Counted from the first letter of the stretch, positions 32,986-43,330 are shown. The stretch is DNA of 47,204 nucleotides from Verrucomicrobiota bacterium (GCA_016209255.1 JACQWL010000222.1:1-47204); one strand, 5' to 3'. Program-made: numbers and translations. Notes: generated by a model not told the origin, from the sequence alone.

Positions 32986-34116
32986 TCAGCGGAGGCCGAG
33001 CCAGCGGGCCAGGTCACGGACTGCCGGAGCGGCGCTGTGGCCGCGGCACAGGCGGCGGGAGAGGACGCGCAGGCGGCGCGCCTCGCGGTCGGCCTTCGGG
33101 TCGACGTGCCCGACGAGCTCAGTGCCGGCGAGGATGGGCAGCGCAAAATAACCGCGGGCGCGTTTCGCCGCAGGCGTATACGCTTCCCACGTGTAGTCGA
33201 AATGCCACAAGGCGCTCGTCAGCCGGCGCTGGTAGATGACCGGGTCCAGCGGGGCGAGGAGGCGGAGCGATTGCGGAATGCGGACTTCGGATTGCGGATC
33301 GGAGGCTTCCGCCGCGGTTAGCGCGGGTGCGTCGGATTTCAGGCAGTAGACGAGCGGACAACCTTCGACCTCGACCGGTTGAATGTCTTCTGCCGCAGCG
33401 TTTGCTTCCTCGCGCTTGAGGAGGGCGAGCCGGAATTGACGGAGCTTGAGGAGCGCGATCCACTGGGCCGTCTCCGCCGCGGAGGCCGGCGGCTGTGAGA
33501 GCACATTCCGCGGCAGGACCCGCTCGGGCAGGTCGTACCTGCGGTGGTTGTTCGCCCGTTTCGCGATGAGAAGGCGGCCGTGGAAAAAAAGCTTCTGGAG
33601 TGTGCTCTTCACGAGCGACGTCTGCCCCCACACGCGCCGGGCGCGGCCGCGGTCTTCGAAATCGGCCGAGCCGAGCGGGCCGCGGGCGCCGATTTCTTCG
33701 AGGAGCTGGTCGACCAGCGCCCGCTCGCGCGGCGTTAGCCGGCAGGACCAGGCTCCCGCGCGACGCGTGCGCGCCTCCATGGCGGCCGGGAGGTGAGGCC
33801 AGGCCTCGAGCGGGAAGGCGACCAGCACGTTGGTGTGCGGAAGATGATGCTCGAAGGCGGTGCGCTCTTCGGGAGGCAGCGGCACATCTTCGCCGCCGTG
33901 AAGGTGCCGCATGAGATCGCCCTCCCGGTATCCGGCCACGCGATTGCGCAGAATCAGATCATGCATTCGACCGCAGATGTTGATCGGATCGATTTGTATG
34001 TAGCCGTGGTGGGCGAGCGCCGTGGCCACGTCTGGCGCCGGTGTGTCCAGCAGGAGGGCGCGACGCATGAAGCGGCGGGCGGCGGCGACTGTGACATCGA
34101 GTGTGGCGGGGAGCAT
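32986..34116 (-). CDS. Winged-helix DNA glycosylase-like protein (AlkX/YcaQ family, HTH_42)
   Basis: A 376-residue protein read from the ATG at 34116 (MLPATLDVTVAAARRF). It matches the HTH_42 winged-helix family containing YcaQ/AlkX and AlkZ, DNA glycosylases acting on interstrand crosslinks and bulky N7 adducts. The catalytic motif region is GYIQIDPIN with Q41-I-D43, the Q-hydrophobic-D form of the AlkX branch rather than the Q-x-Q form of AlkZ. Other landmarks are HDLILRNRVAGYREGDL, TAFEHHLPHTNVLV, VWGQTSLVKSTLQKLFFHGRL, RLLAPLDPVIYQRR and WEAYTPAAKRARGYFALPI. Length is normal. Its start faces the broken hsdM fragment. Intact and probably functional. Confidence 0.87.
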   Translation of the reverse strand: MLPATLDVTVAAARRFMRRALLLDTPAPDVATALAHHGYIQIDPINICGRMHDLILRNRVAGYREGDLMRHLHGGEDVPLPPEERTAFEHHLPHTNVLVAFPLEAWPHLPAAMEARTRRAGAWSCRLTPRERALVDQLLEEIGARGPLGSADFEDRGRARRVWGQTSLVKSTLQKLFFHGRLLIAKRANNHRRYDLPERVLPRNVLSQPPASAAETAQWIALLKLRQFRLALLKREEANAAAEDIQPVEVEGCPLVYCLKSDAPALTAAEASDPQSEVRIPQSLRLLAPLDPVIYQRRLTSALWHFDYTWEAYTPAAKRARGYFALPILAGTELVGHVDPKADREARRLRVLSRRLCRGHSAAPAVRDLARWLGLR

Positions 34117-34261
34117 GGGGCACTCGAACCAAGCGGGTTCACGGCTGCTGACAAACCCCAAGAAAAGTTCCGTCGTGGGATACCCAGATTTGGCCCTTGG
34201 CACTTCGGAGCGGTCCCGACTGACTCCCTCCCGGTTCAACCAGTCTGCCGGGCGCCGCGCC

Positions 34262-34786
34262 TTTCCCGCAGGTAAAGACCCCAAGGGCCGCCCCCACGAA
34301 GATTTTCGCTGGTCGCGCTTCAAGCATTTCGAGGCGAAGGAAATGTTCGCCGTCGTCAACGACCACGTCTTTCCGTTTCTGCGCACCATGGGCGGTGACG
34401 ACTCGACCTATGCGCACCACATGAAGGATGCGCGCTTCACCATCCCCACGCCCACGCTGCTGGCCAAGGTTGTGGACATGATCGCACAGGTGCCGATGGA
34501 GGACCGCGACACCAAGGGCGATCTCTACGAATACATGCTCGGGAAGATCGCGACCGCCGGGCAGAACGGCCAGTTCCGCACCCCGCGCCACATTATCGAG
34601 CTGATGGTGGAGCTCGTCCGGCCGGTGCCCACGGACATCATGTGCGACCCCGCCAGCGGCACCTGCGGCTTTCCCGTGGCGGTCGGCGAATATCTCCGGC
34701 GGCAGCACCCGGAAATTTTCCGCGACGCGAAGCTCAAGGCGCACTTCCACCACGGCCTCTTCCATGCCTTCGATTTCGACAACAGC
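34262..34786 (+). pseudogene. hsdM' - internal fragment of a type I DNA methyltransferase gene
   Basis: About 175 codons homologous to HsdM: FPAGKDPKGRPHEDFRWSRF, then KHFEAKEMF, GDLYEYMLGKIATAGQNGQF, RTPRHIIELMVELVRPVPTD, and the SAM-binding motif I segment DPASGTCGFPVAVGEYL. It ends at HGLFHAFDFDNS, just before the catalytic NPPY/F region, and lacks the N-terminal domain start. Both ends are abrupt: upstream there is unrelated sequence, downstream an unrelated C-terminal coding fragment is joined. It cannot methylate DNA. It shows that a type I restriction-modification locus once stood here. Confidence 0.85.
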
Positions 34787-34796
34787 CGCCGCGCGC

Positions 34797-35156
34797 GGGT
34801 TTCCACAGCGTGCTTACGCGAAGTGGGTGGTTACTCATTTCGTATGGCAGGCGGTGGGGAAAATCTTGAAGACGCGGTATTTTCGAGATTTCTTTGTTCG
34901 AGTGAACGAGAGGGATGGTTTGGCATCGCTACAAACGCTCTGCAATTCAGCCTTCAAGAGAGTGAGTAAATTCTACCGTACGCGGCGGGGAACTGGGGAG
35001 AAGGCAGCAGACGTTTCAACTTTCTTTCAGCGCAAAGGCCTGCACCGAGATTTGGAACGGTTTTGGCCCAAAGATTCGGGCTCTCACAAGGGCCAGTTTT
35101 CCCGTGCCTTGAAGATGTTCAAAGAGGACATGCGGGAGATCGCGGAAGAAAGCTGA
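34797..35156 (+). pseudogene. C-terminal fragment of an unidentified protein fused after hsdM'
   Basis: About 119 codons in a different frame directly after the hsdM break: GFPQRAYAKWVVTHFVWQAV, then LKTRYFRDFFVRVNERDGLA, and FFQRKGLHRDLERFWPKDSG, ending MREIAEES. The composition is basic and aromatic, with more A/T-rich codons than the surroundings, so it has a different origin from hsdM. It has a clean stop but no start of its own other than ATGs inside the hsdM fragment. I do not recognise the family. It may be the tail of an accessory gene of the same RM island. Confidence 0.45.
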
Positions 35157-35169
35157 CTAGCACACGGCA

Positions 35170-35301
35170 ATGACCAACTTCGCCTGCCTCAAAATCGAAT
35201 GGCCCGAATTGCACGACGCGGCGAACAAAGCGGAGTCGCTGGCGGAGCCGGACGCGCTCCTCGCCACCCTCCAGCACCGCGCCTTCCGCGGGGAGTCGTA
35301 G
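35170..35301 (+). pseudogene. 43-codon chimera: hsdR 5' end joined to hsdS 3' end
   Basis: The first 26 residues, MTNFACLKIEWPELHDAANK-AESLAE, resemble the N-terminus of the type I R subunit with the DUF4145-like lead domain; compare SNFGFLREEWRETFESAAK in the fragment at 36682. The last residues, DALLATLQHRAFRGES, are the classical C-terminal ending of HsdS specificity subunits (L-Q-H-R-A-F-R-G-E). The junction is in frame, giving an intact micro-ORF. The simplest reading is a large deletion that removed everything between the start of one hsdR and the end of hsdS. Confidence 0.6.
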
Positions 35302-35444
35302 CGCACTGGCCGAGGCCCGGCGGAATCTGAAAACGGAAACAGAGCGGAAATGAAACGGGAAACGAGCACGACGTTCCAAACGCCTCGCCGTGCTGTTTGG
35401 TCCCGTTGCTTATGAGGTTACGAAATCACAAATGAATCCTTGGC

Positions 35445-36668
35445 GTGGAAACGAAACTGGTTTTGAGTCTGCTCATAATCGTCCGCTATGAGTTGCCCCG
35501 CGATTGGATCGCCTATGACCGGCTCGCAATCCTCGACGAACTGATGGCAGCGAAGGCCGCGATGCTCGCTCTGACCCAAATCCCCTACCAACGGAGCTGG
35601 GCGGACGAGTTGCAAAAGGTGCAGTTGAAGCGCGAGGTCGCGGGCACCTCCCGGATCGAAGGCGCGGAGTTTACCGAAAAGGAACTCGACGCCGCGATGC
35701 GCGAGACGCCCCAGCAACTCGAAACGCGCTCCCAGAAGCAGGCGGCGGCGGCGGTGCTTACCTACCGCTGGATTGCGCAGCTTCCCGCCGACCGGCCGGT
35801 GGATGTCGCGCTAATCGCGGACGTGCACCGGCGGCTCGTGAGCGAGTGCGACGACGATCATTGCGCTCCGGGGCAGTTGCGCGGCCGCGATCAAAACGTG
35901 ACCTTCGGCGCTCCGCGGCATCGCGGTTGCGAGGGCGGCGAGGAATGCCAGACGGCAATCGAAGGTCTCGTCGAAGCGGTGCGCACGGTTTACCGCGGCC
36001 ACGATCCGCTGGTCCAAGCGCTGGGGCTGCATTATCACTTCGCGGCGATGCGTCCCTTCCTCGACGGCAACGGACGCGCGGCGCGCGTGCTCGAAGCGAT
36101 CATGCTCCAGCGGACGGGACTGCGCGACACGCTGTTCATCGCGATGTCGAACTACTACTACGAGCAAAAGACCGGCTACCTGAACGCGCTGAACGAAACG
36201 CGCGCCGCGAATCACGACCTGACGCCGTTTCTCAAGTTTGCCCTGAAGGGCGTCGAGAGCCAGTGCCGCCGCCTGTTCGGGGAAATCCGCCTCCAGGTCA
36301 CGAAGGCGCTCTTCCGAAACACGATGACGGATCTTTTCGGCCGGCTGAAATCGCCGAGAAAACGCGCGCTCTCCGGCCGGCACGTGCAATTGCTCAATCT
36401 GCTGCTCGACGAGGAGGAGATGGCGCTCGCCGACATCACGGGGAGGACACGTCATTTCTACAGCGTGAGCAATCCGCAGAAGGCGTTGATTCGCGACCTC
36501 AACTACCTGATCGGGCTGCAGGCAATTTCAGCCAAGCGGTTGCCGGACAACGCGGGATTTCTCATCAGCATCAATCTCGACTGGCCGATGAAAATCACGG
36601 AGACAGAATTTTTCCGACGGATGAAGGAAATGCCGAAGGGCAAGGTTTACGGCTTCCTCTCGATCTGA
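35445..36668 (+). CDS. Fic family protein with substituted catalytic histidine
   Basis: A 407-residue Fic protein from a GTG at 35445. The N-terminal lead (YELPRDWIAYDRLAI, QLKREVAGTSRIEGAEFT) contains the inhibitory motif T68-S-R-I-E72-G73 of class II Fic proteins. The catalytic loop, however, reads MRPFLDGNGRAAR: the codon at 36051-36053 is CGT (Arg203) where the active enzyme has His. The rest of the loop is intact. The C-terminal part is a winged-helix-like region (LLDEEEMALADITGRTRHFY). Fic genes often sit inside type I RM loci, as here between hsdR'/hsdS' and hsdR'. Without the His, canonical AMP transfer is not expected; a regulatory or altered role, or early decay, is possible. Confidence 0.85.
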   Translation: METKLVLSLLIIVRYELPRDWIAYDRLAILDELMAAKAAMLALTQIPYQRSWADELQKVQLKREVAGTSRIEGAEFTEKELDAAMRETPQQLETRSQKQAAAAVLTYRWIAQLPADRPVDVALIADVHRRLVSECDDDHCAPGQLRGRDQNVTFGAPRHRGCEGGEECQTAIEGLVEAVRTVYRGHDPLVQALGLHYHFAAMRPFLDGNGRAARVLEAIMLQRTGLRDTLFIAMSNYYYEQKTGYLNALNETRAANHDLTPFLKFALKGVESQCRRLFGEIRLQVTKALFRNTMTDLFGRLKSPRKRALSGRHVQLLNLLLDEEEMALADITGRTRHFYSVSNPQKALIRDLNYLIGLQAISAKRLPDNAGFLISINLDWPMKITETEFFRRMKEMPKGKVYGFLSI

Positions 36669-36681
36669 AACGATCGCCCGC

Positions 36682-37511
36682 GTGACTCCCGCCCCGTCCA
36701 ACTTCGGGTTTCTGCGCGAGGAGTGGCGCGAAACTTTCGAGTCCGCGGCGAAGGGGGAGACGTATGCACTGATCGATGCGCGCACGGCATGCTTTTACGC
36801 GCGGCGGGCCCTGGAGGTGACGGTGAGCTGGCTCTACCAGAACGACGCCACACTCAAGCTGCCATATCAGGACAACCTGAGCGCTCTGATTCACGAGCCG
36901 ACCTTCAAGGCGACGGCGGGGCCGGCGGTGTTCAACAAGGCGGTGATCATCGCGCGGCTCGGAAATCAGGCGGTGCACAGCCACCGGCCGATGACGCAGT
37001 TCGACGCGCTCACCGCGGTGCGGGAGCTGTTCCACGTCTCGTTCTGGCTGGCGCGCAGCTCACGCAGGCGCGGCAGGAAATCGCCGCGATTAAAAAGCAG
37101 AACGCCGCCACACCCGACCAGCACGACTACTCGGAAGCGGAGACGCGCGACGCCTTCATCGACCTGCTGTTCAAGGAGACGGGCTGGGCGCTGAAGGAAA
37201 AGCGCGACCGGGAGTTTGAAGTCACCGGAATGCCGAACCTGCCTGGCAAGGGCTACGTGGACTACGTGCTGTGGGGCGACGCCTTCTATCCGCCCCGCCC
37301 GGTGCAGGGGTTTTATAAAAAGGACGAGTTGGAATTGTTGATTCAGTGCCGGGCCACGCGCAGGAAACTGGTGGACGCGAAGATCAACGAGGCGATTGTC
37401 GATCGTTACTACCAGGCACGCGCCATCCGGCGGATCGGCGAGGCATTCGAGACCGACCATGATCGCAAGACGCTCCTTGTGGAGGCCACCGGCGCAGGCA
37501 AGACGCGCACG
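36682..37511 (+). pseudogene. hsdR' - frameshifted, truncated type I restriction R subunit gene
   Basis: Starts at a GTG 13 bp after the Fic stop. Residues 1-125 match the R-subunit lead domain (DARTACFYARRALEVTVSWL, LKLPYQDNLSALIHEPTFKA, ARLGNQAVHSHRPMTQFDAL). Around 37055-37065 the frame changes, and the coiled linker and next domain continue in another frame (QEIAAIKKQNAATPDQHDYS, ETRDAFIDLLFKETGWALKE). At about 37281 the text jumps in frame from YVDYVLWGD to YPPRPVQGFYKKDELELLIQ, deleting the nuclease segment with the E-A-K residues. Homology ends at 37511 right after the helicase Walker A ([10 protein letters not shown]). The helicase and translocase are gone. Clearly dead. Confidence 0.9.
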
Positions 37512-37773
37512 GCGCGATGGAACCTGCTTTGCTTTACGAATCGCCCTTCACGGATTTGAACCCCCGAGGTCCGGAAGGCGTTTTCAGTTCCGCCCAAGTG
37601 GACGAGTTGGTCACATTGCTGACCCATATCCGAGCGCGTGCGATAGCTTGATGAAGCAGGCGGAGTGGGGGCATCCCAAATTTCGCCACGTGGCGCAATT
37701 TGACCTTGGCTTGCTACCGCGCGCTGATCTCGATCGCGGATGCCAAGCCGCGCTGCGCTGAACGGGCCCACTC
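37512..37773. other. Gap after hsdR'
   Basis: About 260 bp with no gene. The segment CACGGATTTGAACCCCCGAG near 37550 recalls the reverse complement of a tRNA T-arm but does not fold as one. It is probably the scar side of the decayed RM island. Confidence 0.4.
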
Positions 37774-39183
37774 TTAGCGGCGCAGGAGCACTTTCGGCAG
37801 GAGCAGCGGGGGCAGGCTGCCAAGTTGGGCGAGCAGCCGCTCGGCATCGAGCAAAAGCAGCCCGTGCTCGTCCGCAAACGCGCGCGCATCGGCCGAAAAC
37901 CCCGCCGGCGCCACCCACCAGCCGACCTCGACGCCCTCCGCCGTCATCGTGCCGAACAGCTCCCGCACGCGTTTCGCCGGCACAACGCCGGATGTGCCCG
38001 CCGCGCAAACAATGAGCACGCGGGCGCGGGTTTCGCCCGGCCGCTTGAGGGCGAGATCGGCGTCGCTCTCCGACCGGTTGTCCACCACGTAACCGTCGGT
38101 CTCCGCCAGTCCCGCCACGATGGCCCGCACTTTTTCCCTCGGCCATGCCGCGATCTCGGCCGGCGTCGGCAGCCCGCCGGCCGCATTGGAAATCCGATCC
38201 GCCATCGACGTCGTTGCGGTCGCCGGCCGCGGCGCCCGCTTCCGCCAGAGCAACCAGAAGAAATACGCCGCAATCAGAACGCCGATCCCCACGGCGCCCA
38301 TGATGAGCCGGCGCGCCGAACGCAGCGATGCGGTCACGCCGGGCGACGCGACAGATTTCGCCGCCTGCCCCGCCTCCGTTGTCCCCTCCACCCGGGCGCC
38401 CGTCGGAGGCGGCCCCGCCGCTGCCGGCCCGGGATCCGGTGGCGGCGGGCGCGCGGCGAGCGAGTCGCGCTTTTCACGTACGGCCGCAATAACCCGGCTG
38501 CGATAAGAATCTCCCGCCTGTTGCTTCGTGAGATCAATCCGGGCCAGCAGCGTGCCGGCGGGCGACAGCACCAGCAGCGTCGGGTAGACGGTCACCTCGT
38601 AGCGTGCGCGCAGTTGCGCATTTTGCTCCCGCAACTCCGCGGGCACAGGCGTGCGCGAGGCAAAGTCGAGCCGCAGAAAAACATAATCACCCGTGAAGGC
38701 GTTGACGAAGTCGGCGTGAAACTCGACCTCCTCGTGGAATTGCTTGCTGGCCGGCGACCAGTCCGAGCCGGTGAACAACGCGAGAATTCGCGCGCGGCGC
38801 CTGGTCGCCTCGCGGGCCGCTTCGTCAAAGCGCGTGACCCAGAAGTCCACCGGCAGTTCCGGCGGTTTCACCGAGGTCGGCGAAGCCGCGCCGGGCCGCG
38901 GTCGCGGCGCCGGCCAGGGAACGTTCGTCAAAAAATCCACCTTCTCGACGCGGCCGTTCTCCAACGTGACCAGCCCCTGCGGATACGTGAGAATCTCCTT
39001 CGTGCCCGACTGGGACTGGCCGTTGGGCCAGCCGTAGGCGTCGATGACGTCATCCTTCGTCGCGCCGGGTCCGACGGTGGGCCGCGGGTCGGCGGCGTGG
39101 AGGACCTGGGCAAGCCCGGACAAGGCCATCGCCCAGGCGACCGGAGCAATCCGGCGCAGTGTTCGCCATGGGAAAAGTGACAT
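37774..39183 (-). CDS. Membrane protein with thioredoxin-like and Mrr-like domains, both lacking key residues
   Basis: A 469-residue protein from the ATG at 39183 (MSLFPWRTLRRIAPVAWAMA), with a signal peptide. Order: a BamE/SmpA-like motif (VGPGATKDDVIDAYGWPNGQ, about 35-80); a thioredoxin-like domain (about 100-235) with ALFTGSDWSPASKQF, where the usual C-x-x-C is S-P-A-S, and a cis-Pro VYPTLLVL; a Pro-rich linker; a membrane segment (LIMGAVGIGVLIAAYFFWLL); and a C-terminal Mrr-like domain (SESDADLALKRPGE, RVLIVCAAGTSGVVPAKRVR, ELFGTMTAEGVEVGWWVAPA, ARAFADEHGLLLLDAERLL). In Mrr the second strand ends Q-C-K or Q-A-K; here it reads I-V-C-A, so the Lys is missing. Divergent from recQ. Confidence 0.7.
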   Translation of the reverse strand: MSLFPWRTLRRIAPVAWAMALSGLAQVLHAADPRPTVGPGATKDDVIDAYGWPNGQSQSGTKEILTYPQGLVTLENGRVEKVDFLTNVPWPAPRPRPGAASPTSVKPPELPVDFWVTRFDEAAREATRRRARILALFTGSDWSPASKQFHEEVEFHADFVNAFTGDYVFLRLDFASRTPVPAELREQNAQLRARYEVTVYPTLLVLSPAGTLLARIDLTKQQAGDSYRSRVIAAVREKRDSLAARPPPPDPGPAAAGPPPTGARVEGTTEAGQAAKSVASPGVTASLRSARRLIMGAVGIGVLIAAYFFWLLWRKRAPRPATATTSMADRISNAAGGLPTPAEIAAWPREKVRAIVAGLAETDGYVVDNRSESDADLALKRPGETRARVLIVCAAGTSGVVPAKRVRELFGTMTAEGVEVGWWVAPAGFSADARAFADEHGLLLLDAERLLAQLGSLPPLLLPKVLLRR

Positions 39184-39297
39184 TCGATTGGCCACGTGCA
39201 TTTCAATCGGCATTCCGGCCTGTTTTGGCAACGCCAAGGTGGCGCTGGAAATAATTTCCGTGTGTTCACCTCGTGCCGGCCCTATGTCAGCGCGCTC

Positions 39298-41139
<1,842 letters not shown>

Positions 41140-41164
41140 GGCGCGCGCTTCCGCCCGGGGAACG

Positions 41165-42430
41165 CTATTTCTCTTCGTCGGGTCGCATCCGTCCGCCGGT
41201 GTCGGGTGCGAAGAAAATCACGATCAGGCCGAGCAAATACACCGTCGCCATCGTCATCGCCGCCCGACGGTAATCGCCGTGGAACGCCTGGGCGAGCACG
41301 CCGGCGCCGAGTACGCCGAGGCCGGTGAGCACTCGTCCGATGTTGTACGCGAAGCCCTGTCCGGTCGCCCGAATGTGCGTCGGGAACAACTCGGGCAGAT
41401 ATTTCGGCAGCCAGCCAAAGTAAGCCGTCACGAAAAGTCCGGCCACCATGGCGAGCAAGCCGACGCGGAAATCGAATTCCGTCGTCAGCCCGAACAACGC
41501 CATGACCGAGATCCACGTCGCCCCGCACAGCAGGAGCCAGGAGCGCTTGTTGCCCAGCCAGCCCGCCAGGATGCCGCCCATGAAGCCACCCGCGACCTGT
41601 CCGATCGACTGCCATTGCGACACGATCGCCTTGGCCGTTCCGGCTTGCGCGGTGCCCTCGGCGATCTTGTCCACGTACGTCGCCAGCCAGAGGAACGAGC
41701 CCCACGTGCCGAGCAGCGCAACCGTGGACAACAGGCTGCCGACGATCACGGACCGGCGATATTGCGGCGAGAACAGCTCGCGCAGTGAGACGCGCGCGTG
41801 CTTCGCGCGGGACTGTTTCCATTTCGTCGGCTCCGGCACGAACCAGATCACCGGCAGGCTGAGGAGCCCGATGACGAACCCCATGCCGATCACCCAGCGC
41901 CACGAGGCGCCGTGCGCCAGCATCGCGCGCGAGTACGTGGCGGCAATCAGGTAGCCCACGTTCGCCGCGGAGCCGATCGCCCCCGCCAGCACGGCGCGGT
42001 TTTTCTCCGGCCACGTCTCGACCACGAGCGCCACACACAGCGGCCACGTGCCGCCCAACCCGAGCGCGCCGAGAAAGCGAAACGCCGCGAGGTGCGTCCA
42101 GTGCGTCGAGAACGCCGACAGCCCGGTGAAAAGCGAGTAGGTGAGCACGGCCCAAAGCAGCATCCGCACCCGGCCGTACTGGTCCCCCATCCGCCCGAAC
42201 CACACGCCGCCCACGGCCGCGCCCCACAGCCACATCGCCATCGACAGGCTGAAATAGAAACCGATGTCGCCTTCGCCGCCGCCGGGGATCAGGTCCTTGA
42301 GCGCCGCGCGGGTCATCAAGGCATACACGCCTTGCTCCACGCCATCGAAGCCCCACGCGAGGAGTGCGGCGGCCAGTGCCAGCCAGCGGTAGAACGGCTT
42401 TTCCAGGTAGATGTCACGTTCGGGCGTCAT
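41165..42430 (-). CDS. Major facilitator superfamily transporter
   Basis: A 421-residue protein with twelve predicted membrane segments. The loop 2-3 signature appears as FGRMGDQYGRVRML (G-R-x-G-D-x-x-G-R), and the MFS-typical RFLGALGLGGTWPLCVALVVETWPEK follows in segments four to five. The C-terminal half has GWLPKYLPELFPTHIRATGQ, the sugar/acid-porter type motif. The overall pattern resembles the sialic-acid/aromatic-acid or metabolite:H+ symporter branch, but substrate specificity cannot be read. It converges with recQ (25 bp between the stops). No catabolic gene lies beside it. Confidence 0.9.
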   Translation of the reverse strand: MTPERDIYLEKPFYRWLALAAALLAWGFDGVEQGVYALMTRAALKDLIPGGGEGDIGFYFSLSMAMWLWGAAVGGVWFGRMGDQYGRVRMLLWAVLTYSLFTGLSAFSTHWTHLAAFRFLGALGLGGTWPLCVALVVETWPEKNRAVLAGAIGSAANVGYLIAATYSRAMLAHGASWRWVIGMGFVIGLLSLPVIWFVPEPTKWKQSRAKHARVSLRELFSPQYRRSVIVGSLLSTVALLGTWGSFLWLATYVDKIAEGTAQAGTAKAIVSQWQSIGQVAGGFMGGILAGWLGNKRSWLLLCGATWISVMALFGLTTEFDFRVGLLAMVAGLFVTAYFGWLPKYLPELFPTHIRATGQGFAYNIGRVLTGLGVLGAGVLAQAFHGDYRRAAMTMATVYLLGLIVIFFAPDTGGRMRPDEEK

Positions 42431-42544
42431 AAGGCCGGTCGTCTAGCCGAGCGCCCCCCGAATTGGAAGGGCGGAATATCGCCGGCGTGCGCTTTGTGCG
42501 CCGGCGGCACCACGTGGCTGCAAGGCCCAGCGAGCGGGATTCCA

Positions 42545-42686
42545 ACGGGGTCAGGCCGAAACCTGCAACTCCCCCACGTTCCCGCGGCCGGCGCGGTTGC
42601 GTTTTGCGGCCTGACCCCGTCGGATCGGCCGGAGCGAGCTTGCTCGCGACGTGGCACGTCCGAAGTTGCGAGCAAGCTCGCTCCCA
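42545..42686. repeat. REP-like cluster of inverted repeats
   Basis: Two nested elements in the gap upstream of the MFS gene. ACGGGGTCAGGCCG (42545-42558) faces CGGCCTGACCCCGT (42607-42620), a perfect 14-bp inverted repeat. Next to it GGAGCGAGCTTGCTCGCGA (42631-42649) faces TTGCGAGCAAGCTCGCTCC (42666-42684), each arm itself a hairpin. The GAGCGAGCTTGCTCGC form is that of classical bacterial REP sequences. The unit GCGGCCTGACCCCGTCGGAT (from 42606) recurs exactly at 46854, close to the REP-associated transposase at the window end. Confidence 0.8.
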
Positions 42687-42862
42687 CGGACCAGGCACCG
42701 CGCCCACCTCGTTTTTCTCTCGAAGCAGGCGTTTGACTGCATATTCCCGGCCCCGGCAGACTCTGCAAAAAACTGAGATGCGCTGCCCGACGGACACGGT
42801 CGTATTCCGGGCTCGATTTGCGGCCGATTTGGCCAAGCATCGTTCCAACCCCGTTCCCACCC

Positions 42863-43144
42863 ATGCGCCGTATTCTCCCGCTCCTTGCCTTCGCTCTCAT
42901 CGCCCTTGGTGCCGCGTGGCACGACGGACTCGCCCAGCCGAAGCGGGGGCGTCCCCCGCTGGGAATCGAGAAGGTCGCCGCCGATCTTTTTGTGATCATC
43001 GGCAGCGGCGGCAACATCCGGCAGGGCAAGTCGCAGGAGGAGGTGCGCGCGTTTCTGGCGACCCAATATCCGGCGAGCTACACCAGCCCGAACAGCCTGA
43101 ACAACCAGTGGTCGCTGCCGGGCTTCATGACCGAATTGAAGTGA
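42863..43144 (+). CDS. Small exported protein of unknown function
   Basis: A 93-residue protein from the ATG at 42863. It has a signal peptide (MRRILPLLAFALIALGAAWH, cleaved near GLAQ). The mature 67 residues contain KRGRPPLGIEKVAADLFVII and GSGGNIRQGKSQEEVRAFLA, ending NQWSLPGFMTELK. I recognise no domain. It is free of Cys and likely periplasmic. It stands alone between REP elements and a convergent repair gene. The frame is supported by the signal peptide and its clean end. Confidence 0.55.
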   Translation: MRRILPLLAFALIALGAAWHDGLAQPKRGRPPLGIEKVAADLFVIIGSGGNIRQGKSQEEVRAFLATQYPASYTSPNSLNNQWSLPGFMTELK

Positions 43145-43330
43145 GGCCGGCGGAGATTCAATCCGACGAGGCAATCCGCGAGGTCAACCCCGCTGATCGC
43201 TGATCGAGAGGGGGCTTTGACGGGGTTTTGAGTTTTGACGTAAACGAACCTTGGGCGTCCACAAGGTGTCGTGCCATGATCTTTGATCGATTGAATCGCT
43301 CGCGCTCTGGCCCGATCTCGCCGCACCCGC

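Noticed and set aside
34022-34261. Upstream extension of the hsdM frame as a true N-terminus
   Set aside because: These codons are antisense to the glycosylase start and show no HsdM N-terminal domain, so hsdM homology begins only at 34262.
37540-37585. Possible tRNA 3' end or tRNA-derived attachment site (GGATTTGAACCC on the plus strand)
   Set aside because: On the reverse strand GGTTCAAATCC looks like a T-arm, but the five flanking positions do not pair and no acceptor or anticodon arm is present. It is not a tRNA; an att-site role has no matching second copy in the window.
42818-42862. Earlier in-frame start for the small exported protein
   Set aside because: Extending upstream places non-hydrophobic residues before the signal peptide; the ATG at 42863 gives a standard signal sequence.
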